A stretch of DNA of 64,000 nucleotides from Bifidobacterium sp. ESL0728. Its GTDB lineage: Bacteria > Actinomycetota > Actinomycetes > Actinomycetales > Bifidobacteriaceae. Each line of letters starts with the position of its first letter. The first letter of the stretch is position 1. A model generated the notes under the pieces. It ran no database searches and had not been told where the DNA came from. It was given only the letters and a program-made list of their open reading frames with translations. The position numbers were made by a program, and so were the translations under genes. The stretch covers positions 1-64,000 of the forward strand of contig NZ_CP113925.1 of assembly GCF_029392015.1 (NCBI RefSeq), written 5' to 3'. This document shows positions 21,964 through 31,068 of this stretch, piece after piece.

Positions 21964-24900
21964 ATGCGTAGTTACCTGACTTCTCATAAAATATACAATA
22001 AATTATTCACTAAAATAGCCGCCATTGTCGGTACGATAGCCATGCTTCTGACAGGATTCGTGGCGTTCGCAAACCACGCCAACGCGCTTCCCGCGACCGG
22101 CGGCAACGGACGGATGGGCACGGCCATCAACTGGGTCGAATGGGGGGCGAAAGACGCCGTCATCTCCGGTTCGAAAGTGACCTGGACCAAGCCGGTGCAG
22201 GCGGGCCCGAGCAAGTGGATGTCGACCAGATGCTCGCTCGTGCCGACCGCAGGAGCAACCGATGCGCTTTCGTCGTCCAAAACGGTGACGGTCTACACCC
22301 CGGGCTCTTACGGCGGCGATGGCTTGGGCCAGATGTATTTTGACGGCGGTCCCGGTTACGCCAACACCATGAAAATCGGCCTCGCGACCACCAACGATGC
22401 CGAAAAGGTGACATTCGACTTCAGCTGCTCCGCCTATCTGATCGACTCGAGCACCGACCCGAGCGGCAATCTCAACGATTCCACCAATACCAGTGGCAGC
22501 GGATTCCTCAACGTCCCGCTGCAGGGCCTGGTCTTCGCCGACGCCGAGTCCAACAACTGGACGTATTACCAAAAGGAATACATCAAGGCCACCCCACAGA
22601 ATGGCGCCAACCCTGCTTGGAGGCTCCTCGACAGCTACCGCACTCCAGGTTGCACCACCAATTCCGTGGCCGAACTCAAAGGCAGCACCATGCGCTTCCG
22701 TTCCGACGGCGGCCAGTGCTCCAACTCCGGCGGCACAGGCCCGTCCTCGACGATGTTCCTGCAAGGCTCCACCAGCGCCACGGTGACGCTTAAGGGCGGC
22801 GGCAAGACGGCCGTGGCTTTGGGCAGCATCGTCTCTTCCGATTTCGGCGACGCGCCGGAAAGCTTTGGCGTGGCCGGCTCCATGTTCCAGCCCTCCTGGC
22901 AGGGCGGCGAGCTTGGCAACGGCGACATTCCCAGCACCGATTACGCCACCCAGGACTCGAACGATCCCGACAACAGCATGGTCGGCGGCAAGCTTTTCAA
23001 CCTTTCCGCGGCCAAGGACGGAGTGGGAAGCAATCCGAACCTGCTTGCCAACACCGCCGCACCGAGCCCTCGACTTGGTGCCCACGAGGATGGCGAAGCC
23101 TCACCGCATTTCGATGCCGACGCCGATTGGGATGATCTCAATGGCGACTCCGCCTTCGCCTCGGCCCCCGGCGACGTGGTCAACGACGAGGATGGCGTCG
23201 ATATCCCGAGCTCCACCCACGCCATCAACGTGATGCCCGGCGCGGACGGCACGTTCAGCCAGAAAGTGCGCTGTTACGGCACCGGCGATGTGCGAGGCTG
23301 GATCGATTGGAACCATGACGGCCAGTTTGAGGCGGCTCAGGCGACGTCAAATGCCCAGCGAGAAGCCGAGGCCAGCAATCAGGTGGCCTGCACCGCCGAT
23401 TCCAGCTCGTCCACGGGTTACTCCGCAACGTTGACGTGGATATTGCCCGGTGACGCCAAGCGCCAGATTTCAGGCGATGGGACACCATCCTACATGCGTT
23501 TACGTATTACAAACCAGACGGATCCGGGAACCGGCAATATCATCAATATGCAGCCGACCGGTATGACCAGCGGTTCCGGCGAGGTGGAGGATTACAAGGC
23601 CGATGTACACGTCCCCACGCTGAGTGTGCTCACCAATATCGTCGGCGATCGCAAGCACCCCAGCGATCAGTTCAACATGACGGTGCACGTCACCAGTACC
23701 GGCGCACAAATCAACAACGTGACCACCACCGGCAGTGACAACGGCGTGCAGCATGTGCAGGTCGGACCCAGAAGCGTCGGTCCGGGCTACCAGTACACCC
23801 TCGCTTCCGACCTCGCCAGCGGTTCCACCAGCGTTGCGGCAGATTACACCACGTCGGTCAAATGCGCCGACTTTGCCAACCACAACGCCGACGTCCCGAT
23901 TGGCAGCGATGGCAAAATGACCATGCCGGTCAACTATGACTCCGACGTGCGATGCATATTCCTGAAGACCTCATCGCCCGATCCGGCGTTGACGATGACC
24001 ACATTGGTGCACAACAACCACGGCGGCACCAAGCAGGCCGGCGATTTCACCTTCACCGCGACCAGCGATGACGGCAATCCCGCCCACGTATACAACTACG
24101 AGAGCGCCAGCGGCAGCGATTCACATACCGTGGCCCCCGGAAACTATACGATTGAAGGATCTCCCGTTCCCGCAGGCTATAAAGACAACGGCATCACCTA
24201 TACGGACGAAAACGGCAATACGCTCACGTTGGCTGCTGCCAAACTCGCCCTCGCGCAAGGTCACAAGGCGTTCGGCGTACGTGTGCTGGAGGATGTGCCC
24301 GGCAAGCTGACGCTCAAGACAGAGGTCGACAACGCCAACGGCGGCACCGCCACACCCAATGATTTCCACTTCGGTGTCACTCCTGACGGCGGCAACGAAA
24401 CTGATACGGTCATTTACAACGAAGGCGACCAGAAAGAGGTCTCCGCGACCAAGTACACAGTCGCCGGTTCCGCGCTTCCCGGCTACGATCAGGTCGGCGA
24501 CATCACGTATACCGATGACGTTACCCATCTGCAGTTGACACCGGTCGCCGCGCAGATCGCCATCGCCAACGGCCAGTCCGTCACCGGCGTGCGCAAGGTG
24601 GCCAGCAAACCGGCGAATCTCACGATCAAGACCGTGGTTCGTGGCGGCAGTGCGGTCCCCTCCGACTTCCCGGTGACGGCCACCCCGACCGGCGGCTCGG
24701 CGGTTTCCATGCCCGACAGCGTCTCCCACGACTTCCCCGGCAACCACTACGAGGTCGCCACCGACCTGAGCGCGCGCCCGGGCTACACCATCAGCAGCCC
24801 CTTGAACTGTGTGCTGAACAACTCCGTGCAGCTGCCTCTGGTGAGTGGCAAGGTGCCGCTCGACTACGGCCAGAACGTCGTTTGCACCCAGGAAGTCACG

Positions 24901-26046
24901 CCGGGTAGGGCTCACCTGACCCTCTCGACGGTGGTTCAGGGCGACGGCACCGCCACCCCGAACGATTTCGACTTCACGGTCACCCCGGCCGGCGGCAGCG
25001 GGCAGAACTATAAGGAAGGCGTCTCGCAGGACGCGCCTGCCGGCAACTTCACCGTGGTCGGTTCGGATAAGCCCGATTACGAGCAGGTCGGCGACATCGT
25101 CTACCACAAGGACAGCGACCCCAGCGTCACGCTGACCTTGGCTCAGGCGCAGGCCGCGATTGCCGACGGCGAGAGCGTTTCCGGTGTCCGCACGGTGAAA
25201 AGCCACCAGCCCGTCCTGACCGTCAAGCTCGTGCGCAACTATCGCTACGGCGGCACCGCGGCGGGCGACGGCTCGCAGATCAGCCTGGTCCCGCAAACCG
25301 GTTCCGCGCAGGACGTCACGCTCGATACGGCCAGGCACGTCGCTTCCGGCACGTATTCGATCAAGCAGCTTCTGAACGCGGGCTACAAGCAGACCGACAT
25401 TCAAGTCAAGCTTGACGATGGCACGCCGGTCACGGTCGCTGCCGACGGCACGTTCGTCGTTCCGCAAGACAAGAACGTCATCGTCACCGTGACGAACGAG
25501 GACGAGCCGGGAACGGTGGAATGGTCCCGCTTCGACCAAGACGGCAAGACGCTGCTGCCGGGTTCGACCTGGCATCTGAGCGGCCCGAACAACGCCAGCA
25601 TCGATGTCACCGATTGCACCGCCGGGCCATGCACCGGCATCGACCAGGACCCGACGCCCGGCAAGTTCAAGGTTCCGAACCTCCCGTGGGGCGAATGGAC
25701 GATCACCGAGGTCACGCCTCCGGCCGGCCATGAGCTCACCAAGCCGGTGACACTGCCCCTGAACCCGACCGACGGGCTTTTGCAGCACGCGCAGTTCCAG
25801 AACGGCAAGAAGCCGGTCGTCACGCCCGGTGCCCAGCAGCCGCCGGCTCAGGCCGCCCGGCCATTACAGCCTCAGCCTCAGCCTCAGCCCCGACCTCGGC
25901 CGCAGCAGCATTCTGCGCCAGTGCTTTCCGCGACAGGTTCGGCCGTCGCCATGATTGCCACGTTCGCTGCAGGCCTGCTGATGTTGGCATTCGGCATCGT
26001 GACGGTTGGAGCTTCCAGGAAAGGACGCCACGCACGTCATGCGTAA
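21964..26046 (+). CDS. surface adhesin 1: CshA-like / GEVED / SpaA-type, LSATG anchor
   Basis: A 1360-residue secreted wall protein. ATG at 21964 has a GGGAGACGAAGAG leader like its two paralogues. The signal peptide covers about 1-42, ending AFANHANA. A CshA-type non-repetitive domain follows (NGRMGTAINWVEWG to about 285). A DFGDAP segment starts near 292 and a GEVED-type domain ends with GEVEDYKADVHVP near 540. Next are about five 95-residue repeats containing GGTAxxNDFxFxVTP and GVRxV, then an SpaA-like domain at about 1178-1275 (GTVEWSRFDQDGKTLLPGS). A Pro/Gln spacer, VLSATG (about 1320), a hydrophobic helix and basic tail RKGRHARHA follow. The sorting motif has Ser where LPxTG has Pro. 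Confidence 0.88.
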   Translation: MRSYLTSHKIYNKLFTKIAAIVGTIAMLLTGFVAFANHANALPATGGNGRMGTAINWVEWGAKDAVISGSKVTWTKPVQAGPSKWMSTRCSLVPTAGATDALSSSKTVTVYTPGSYGGDGLGQMYFDGGPGYANTMKIGLATTNDAEKVTFDFSCSAYLIDSSTDPSGNLNDSTNTSGSGFLNVPLQGLVFADAESNNWTYYQKEYIKATPQNGANPAWRLLDSYRTPGCTTNSVAELKGSTMRFRSDGGQCSNSGGTGPSSTMFLQGSTSATVTLKGGGKTAVALGSIVSSDFGDAPESFGVAGSMFQPSWQGGELGNGDIPSTDYATQDSNDPDNSMVGGKLFNLSAAKDGVGSNPNLLANTAAPSPRLGAHEDGEASPHFDADADWDDLNGDSAFASAPGDVVNDEDGVDIPSSTHAINVMPGADGTFSQKVRCYGTGDVRGWIDWNHDGQFEAAQATSNAQREAEASNQVACTADSSSSTGYSATLTWILPGDAKRQISGDGTPSYMRLRITNQTDPGTGNIINMQPTGMTSGSGEVEDYKADVHVPTLSVLTNIVGDRKHPSDQFNMTVHVTSTGAQINNVTTTGSDNGVQHVQVGPRSVGPGYQYTLASDLASGSTSVAADYTTSVKCADFANHNADVPIGSDGKMTMPVNYDSDVRCIFLKTSSPDPALTMTTLVHNNHGGTKQAGDFTFTATSDDGNPAHVYNYESASGSDSHTVAPGNYTIEGSPVPAGYKDNGITYTDENGNTLTLAAAKLALAQGHKAFGVRVLEDVPGKLTLKTEVDNANGGTATPNDFHFGVTPDGGNETDTVIYNEGDQKEVSATKYTVAGSALPGYDQVGDITYTDDVTHLQLTPVAAQIAIANGQSVTGVRKVASKPANLTIKTVVRGGSAVPSDFPVTATPTGGSAVSMPDSVSHDFPGNHYEVATDLSARPGYTISSPLNCVLNNSVQLPLVSGKVPLDYGQNVVCTQEVTPGRAHLTLSTVVQGDGTATPNDFDFTVTPAGGSGQNYKEGVSQDAPAGNFTVVGSDKPDYEQVGDIVYHKDSDPSVTLTLAQAQAAIADGESVSGVRTVKSHQPVLTVKLVRNYRYGGTAAGDGSQISLVPQTGSAQDVTLDTARHVASGTYSIKQLLNAGYKQTDIQVKLDDGTPVTVAADGTFVVPQDKNVIVTVTNEDEPGTVEWSRFDQDGKTLLPGSTWHLSGPNNASIDVTDCTAGPCTGIDQDPTPGKFKVPNLPWGEWTITEVTPPAGHELTKPVTLPLNPTDGLLQHAQFQNGKKPVVTPGAQQPPAQAARPLQPQPQPQPRPRPQQHSAPVLSATGSAVAMIATFAAGLLMLAFGIVTVGASRKGRHARHA

Positions 26047-26100
26047 GTAGCGCGAGGCGCTGCGTTGTTGATTCATCGCAGCGCTGATGCGTCGAGATTT

Positions 26101-26145
26101 CGCGGGCCGGCTTTCGTTTAGCGCCAAGCCGGCCCGCGATTTTAT
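26101..26145 (+). terminator. terminator after adhesin 1
   Basis: A perfect 13-bp stem, cgcgggccggctt (26101-26113) with aagccggcccgcg (26126-26138), is followed by attttatt. It lies about 55 bp after the stop codon. Confidence 0.88.
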
Positions 26146-26387
26146 TGGGGCAACGGAAGGCACTTTCCGTTGCCCAGCTTATTTTTGTGTAGTCGTAGGA
26201 AAATGTTTTCTGCCCCATCGCTTGATATGGATGGCGTTGTTGGCCCGGTTCATGCTGTGACAATTCAAAGACGGGATCCAAAGATGAATTTCGTCGCTTG
26301 GTGGAAATAACTCATTGTTGATAAAACGAGTTCGAATTACGCAGCAAAAGTTTCGTCATCTGCATAATATGTCGTTGATTATTAATC
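26146..26387. other. intergenic region before adhesin 2
   Basis: About 240 bp of AT-rich sequence between the terminator and the conserved block at 26388. It includes GCATAATAT (26372-26380), shared with the area upstream of adhesin 1. No gene seen. Confidence 0.4.
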
Positions 26388-26421
26388 TGTGTCATTATGG
26401 GGGTAACGCTTATGTAATTCA
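26388..26421 (+). promoter_or_regulatory. conserved upstream element, adhesin 2
   Basis: The block TGTG(C/T)CATTAT...GTAAC...TGTAATTCA occurs here and at 30980-31012. It lies 66 and 57 bp before the respective start codons. The surrounding non-coding DNA is otherwise dissimilar, so it is probably a promoter or regulator site common to these two adhesin genes. Confidence 0.5.
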
Positions 26422-26486
26422 ATGGCGAGTTTTTGGTACAGCGGTTACTCCCTTTCCGCTGCAGGTCTCTCTGGAAGGAGACGAAG

Positions 26487-29400
26487 ATGTTCAGACACAG
26501 AGGTTTAGCGAAATTTGCCGGTGTGGTCGGTGCGGCTGCCATGGCCCTTACCGGTGCCATAGCCTTCACCAATTCGGCCAACGCGGTTTCGGCCACGGAC
26601 GGCAATGGCCGCATGAGCCCCAGCATCAACTGGGTTGAGTGGGGCAATGCGAAAGATGAAATCACCACTTCGAAGACAACCTGGACCACACCGGTCAAGG
26701 CCGGCGACAACACATGGCTCGCGACGCGGTGTGATATCCAGCCGGTCGGAGGCGACTCTGATTCGTTGTCAAGCGACCATGCGGTCACGGTGTACCGGCC
26801 TGGCAGCTGGTATGGAGACGGCCTTTCCCAGATGTATTACACAAGTGGCAGCGGTTCGGGCAATACGATGAATATCGGCTTGGCCAACAAGGACGATGCT
26901 GAGAAAGTTACTTTCGACTTCAGCTGTGCCGCCTATAAGATTGATTCGTCCACTGAACCCACGCTTACGCCGACAACCAGCGTCAGCGGCTATACCAACA
27001 TCAATTTGCAGGGCCTGGTGTTCGCGGACGCCGAGTCCAACAACTGGACTTCTTACCAGCAGGAATACATCAAGGCCACTCCGAAGAGCAGTCTTCCCAG
27101 CACCACCGCATCCTGGCGTGTGCTCGACAGCCACCGTACCGACGGCTGCACCACCAACTCCGTGGCGGAGATGAAGGGCGACACCGTGCGCTTCCGCTCC
27201 GATGGCGGCCAGTGCGGCAATTCCGGAGGAACCGGCCCATCTTCGGTCATGTTCCTGCAAAATTCGGAAAGCGCCCGCGTTACGCTCAAGGGTGGCGGCA
27301 AGACCGCTGTTGCCCTCGGCAGCATCGCGGCGACCGATTTCGGCGATGCTCCGGCCGGTATCGACGACCCCAATGTCAATTACGGGATTGCAGGTTCGTT
27401 GCTCCAGCCGAATTGGAAGGGCGGCAAGCTGGGAACGGACGTGACTGGTACCACCTATTCAAAGGATCCGCTCGATCCGGACACCAGCATGGTCGGCGGC
27501 ACGCTGTTCAACCTTTCCAAGGCCAAGGATGATTTCTCCTCGACGAAGCCGACACTTGCCTCGTTTGATCAACCGACGCCGCGTTTGGGCGCCACCGAGG
27601 ATTCCGAGGTGCGCTCGCACCCCACCGGTGGTGATCTGACCGATTTCGAGGACAACGCCGACTGGGACGACAAGAACGGCGACTCGAACACCACCGTGGG
27701 CACCGCGGACGTCAACGACGAGGATGGTGTTGCTATTCCGACGGACACCAAGGCCATCAAGGTCAAGCCCAGCTGGGCCGGCTCAACTGGCAAATTCACG
27801 CAGAAGGTGCGTTGCTACGGCACCGGCGATGTGCGCGGCTGGATTGACTGGAACCGTAATGGTCACTTTGATGATGTAGAGGCGACGGCCAATACGGACA
27901 AAGATGCGGAAGCCAGCGACCAAGTGCAATGCGCTGCCGATCCGATCGATACTGTCACTGGTTATTCGGCCACATTGACATGGATTGTGCCTGGTGATTC
28001 CAAGCGCCAGATTGGTTCCGAGACCAAATCCTCTTACATGCGTCTGCGCATCACCGATGATGCCGGCACTGGACCCCACGGCATCGTCGATATGCAGGCG
28101 AAGGGCCTGACCACCTCCGGCGAAGTCGAGGACTACAAGGCCGATGTGCACATTCCGTCATTGACGATTCTGACGAGTATCGGTGGTAATCGCAAGGACA
28201 TCAACGATCAGTTCAATCAGTCCATCAAGGATTCAAGCGACAATCCAATCGTCGATATTCCCGATGTACCGACGACCGGAACCGTTTCCGGCTTGCAACC
28301 GACGACGAATGGTCCCGTCAGCGTCGGACCGAACCAAACGTTCCATATCAGTGATGATGTGACTGGTGGTACCAGTCATGTGGGTGATTACACTTCAACG
28401 CCCACATGTTTGGATATCTCCAAGACCCCGGCCAAACCTGTTACTGTCACCGCAGGCGTGATGACCATGCCGCCCGATTTTGATGCGAACGTGCAGTGCA
28501 CGTTTACCAAGAACGTGGCGGCCGCCCAGTCCATCACGATCAACACCATTGTCAATAACAATCATGGTGGCCAAAAGACCGGTGACGACTTCCCCACTAC
28601 CGTTACGGATAACAGCAGTTACAACCAAGTTTATCAAAGTGATGATACGTCCGGAAGTATCTCCAAGACGCTCCCTGCTGCGGGAACCTACCAAATTATT
28701 CCGGCTGCACCGGGGACTGGATACCATCAGGTCGGTGACATCACCTACACGGATTCCGATTCAGGTGCGGCGCTCACTCCGGTCGCTGCTGGTATTGCCA
28801 TAGCTGCGCACCAGCATGTGGTGGTGACACGTGTCCTTGAGGATGAGCCGGCCAAGCTGACGCTCAAGACCGTGGTGGACAACACCTACGGCGGCACGGC
28901 GACGTCGAACGACTTCGACTTCACGGTGATTCCTGACGGCAAGAGCGCCGCCGACGGCGTGAAGTACGTGGAAGGTGTTCAGCAGACGACTGCTGCCGGA
29001 AAGTACAGCATTACCGGTTCCGATAAGCCTGGATATTCACAGGACGGCCCCATCGCCTATCACGATGACACCGCAAACGTGGATCTTACCGAAACTGCCG
29101 CGAAGATTGCGCTCGCGAACGGCCATTCCGTCACCGGTGTGCGCACGGTGCGTTCCAACCCGGCGAACCTGACGGTCACCACCCATATTGAAGGCGGCGG
29201 CAATGCGACAATCGACGACTTCCCCGTGACGGCAACGCTTACGGGAGGTTCGGTCGCCTCGATGCCGAACAGCACGGCAAAGACCGTCGCTTCTGGCACC
29301 TACACCATCGTTACGGATATGAGCGCGCAGCCCGGCTACAAAGTGACCGATGAATTGGCCTGCGTGGTCAACGGCGCCGCTCCGGTTGATGTCAACGACA

Positions 29401-30644
29401 CCAAGGTCGCCCTGCTCAACGGCCAGAATGTGGTCTGCGAGCAGACCGTGGCCCCGCAAAGCGACCCGACCCTGACCTTCGAAACGCAAGTGCTGGGTAA
29501 CGGCAAGGCCAAGCCCGGCGACTTCAACTTCGCGGTGACGCCGTCCGGCGGTTCCGCGACCACCTACACGCAAGGCAAGGCCCAGGTTCCGGGATCGACT
29601 GATTTCACGGTGACCGGCTCCAACAAGGCGGGCTATGCGCAGGTGGGCGACATCGTCTACTACGCCAACGACGACACCGCCCGCGCGCATCCGATGACCT
29701 TGGCCCAAGCCCAGCAGGCGTTGCGCAACGGTCGCAGCGTGACCGGCGTCCGTCAGGTCAAGCCGACGAGCATCAAGGTCCATGTCGACCGCGACTATCG
29801 TTACGGTGGCACCGAGGCGGGCGATGGCTCCAAGATCACCGTCAATCCGGCGAGCGGCACCTCGTTCGACCTCGCCCTTGACGAGCAAGAGGACATCGCG
29901 CCCGGCACTTTCTCGGTGCGTCAGTTCCTCAACGCGGGCTACAAGTTGAACGATATCAAGGTCACCGCAAACGGTGCTCCCGTCAAGCTCAATGCCGACG
30001 GTTCCTTCGCGGTCAATCTGGGTGACGAGGTTGTGGTCACGCTCAAAAACGTGGACGAGCCCGGTACTCTCAAATGGTCGCGCTTTGATAAGGACGGCAA
30101 GACGCTGCTTTCCGGTTCGAAGTGGCGGCTCAACGGCCCTGACGGCCAGACGCTTGACGTCGAGGATTGCACCGCCGAGGTTTGCACCGGCCTTGACCAA
30201 GATCCGACCCCTGGCGAGTTCAGCGTCACCGGCCTCAAGTGGGGCGATTGGACCATCACTGAGACGGTCGCCCCGGCCGGCCACGAGCTCTCCAAGCCGC
30301 TTCCGTTGACCTTGAACCCCGCGGAAGGCAAGTACGGTTTGCTCAAGACGGGTGTATTCCAGGACGGCAAGTCCGCCGACGTCACCCCGGGTGCCAAGCC
30401 CGTTTCTGAAGATGGTGCGAAGCCCGCTCCTGGGGACAACGCCAAGCCCGCTCCTGGGGACGGTGCGAAACCTGCCCCTGGGGACGGTGTCAAGCCGAAG
30501 CAGAACGCTAAGAAATCGGGGCCGCAGCTTTCCGATACCGGTTCCGATATCGCGGTCGTTGTGATGATTGCTTTCGCGACGTTGGCGCTTGGGTTCGTAA
30601 TCGCAACCGGCACGGCCAAGGCTTTGCGCCGTCGCGAGGAGTGA
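26487..30644 (+). CDS. surface adhesin 2: CshA-like / GEVED / SpaA-type, LSDTG anchor
   Basis: A 1385-residue paralogue of adhesin 1 with the same domain order. The start ATG at 26487 follows GGAAGGAGACGAAG. The signal peptide ends AFTNSANA (about 33). The CshA-like domain begins NGRMSPSINWVEWG, DFGDAP lies near 284 and GEVEDYKADVHIP near 544. Repeats with YGGTATSNDFDFTVIPDG and GVRTV follow. The SpaA-like region reads GTLKWSRFDKDGKTLLSGS (about 1188 on). The wall spacer has a short KPAPGD(N/G)A repeat, three copies. The anchor is QLSDTG near 1348, then a hydrophobic helix and ALRRREE. Adhesion to host or biofilm material is inferred from family, not shown. Confidence 0.88.
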   Translation: MFRHRGLAKFAGVVGAAAMALTGAIAFTNSANAVSATDGNGRMSPSINWVEWGNAKDEITTSKTTWTTPVKAGDNTWLATRCDIQPVGGDSDSLSSDHAVTVYRPGSWYGDGLSQMYYTSGSGSGNTMNIGLANKDDAEKVTFDFSCAAYKIDSSTEPTLTPTTSVSGYTNINLQGLVFADAESNNWTSYQQEYIKATPKSSLPSTTASWRVLDSHRTDGCTTNSVAEMKGDTVRFRSDGGQCGNSGGTGPSSVMFLQNSESARVTLKGGGKTAVALGSIAATDFGDAPAGIDDPNVNYGIAGSLLQPNWKGGKLGTDVTGTTYSKDPLDPDTSMVGGTLFNLSKAKDDFSSTKPTLASFDQPTPRLGATEDSEVRSHPTGGDLTDFEDNADWDDKNGDSNTTVGTADVNDEDGVAIPTDTKAIKVKPSWAGSTGKFTQKVRCYGTGDVRGWIDWNRNGHFDDVEATANTDKDAEASDQVQCAADPIDTVTGYSATLTWIVPGDSKRQIGSETKSSYMRLRITDDAGTGPHGIVDMQAKGLTTSGEVEDYKADVHIPSLTILTSIGGNRKDINDQFNQSIKDSSDNPIVDIPDVPTTGTVSGLQPTTNGPVSVGPNQTFHISDDVTGGTSHVGDYTSTPTCLDISKTPAKPVTVTAGVMTMPPDFDANVQCTFTKNVAAAQSITINTIVNNNHGGQKTGDDFPTTVTDNSSYNQVYQSDDTSGSISKTLPAAGTYQIIPAAPGTGYHQVGDITYTDSDSGAALTPVAAGIAIAAHQHVVVTRVLEDEPAKLTLKTVVDNTYGGTATSNDFDFTVIPDGKSAADGVKYVEGVQQTTAAGKYSITGSDKPGYSQDGPIAYHDDTANVDLTETAAKIALANGHSVTGVRTVRSNPANLTVTTHIEGGGNATIDDFPVTATLTGGSVASMPNSTAKTVASGTYTIVTDMSAQPGYKVTDELACVVNGAAPVDVNDTKVALLNGQNVVCEQTVAPQSDPTLTFETQVLGNGKAKPGDFNFAVTPSGGSATTYTQGKAQVPGSTDFTVTGSNKAGYAQVGDIVYYANDDTARAHPMTLAQAQQALRNGRSVTGVRQVKPTSIKVHVDRDYRYGGTEAGDGSKITVNPASGTSFDLALDEQEDIAPGTFSVRQFLNAGYKLNDIKVTANGAPVKLNADGSFAVNLGDEVVVTLKNVDEPGTLKWSRFDKDGKTLLSGSKWRLNGPDGQTLDVEDCTAEVCTGLDQDPTPGEFSVTGLKWGDWTITETVAPAGHELSKPLPLTLNPAEGKYGLLKTGVFQDGKSADVTPGAKPVSEDGAKPAPGDNAKPAPGDGAKPAPGDGVKPKQNAKKSGPQLSDTGSDIAVVVMIAFATLALGFVIATGTAKALRRREE

Positions 30645-30689
30645 GATGAGCCAATGACACCGCACTTACGGCGATAAGCGGTTGAACGC

Positions 30690-30737
30690 ATTCGGCCGGC
30701 TTCCTTCCGACAATCTCGGAATGAGGGTCGGCCGAAT
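30690..30737 (+). terminator. stem-loop after adhesin 2
   Basis: attcggcc (30690-30697) pairs with ggccgaat (30730-30737), with an inner ttccga/tcggaa. There is no clear T-run, so termination strength is unsure. Confidence 0.55.
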
Positions 30738-30979
30738 TGCACATCGCTGACGATTATTCAAAATAATTAAAAATCAGCAGAATATTATAGTAAGGATGTC
30801 AAATTTGTCAAATTCTTACTTTTGAATAAGTAAAAACACGTATTTCGTTTTGTATCTAAACCCAATAATCAAGCCATTATTGGATTGTAGGTATCATGGA
30901 ACGATTAATGTATTTTTAAAGAATCGACAAATAAATTATCCATATTCGTTAACTGCATAATTCTTTGAACATCTCAGAA
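30738..30979. other. AT-rich intergenic region before adhesin 3
   Basis: About 240 bp of markedly AT-rich sequence (runs such as aataattaaaa and taaagaatcgacaaataaattatc) with no gene. It probably contains the promoter of adhesin 3. Confidence 0.4.
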
Positions 30980-31012
30980 TGTGCCATTATTGATAGTAAC
31001 TTTTGTAATTCA
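30980..31012 (+). promoter_or_regulatory. conserved upstream element, adhesin 3
   Basis: Second copy of the block described at 26388-26421 (TGTGCCATTATTG...TTTTGTAATTCA), 57 bp before the start codon. One spacer base differs in length between the two copies. Confidence 0.5.
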
Positions 31013-31068
31013 GGCAGGAATCCAAGGGCGTATACATCTTCTATGCGATTCGTAGAGAGGAGCCGAAG

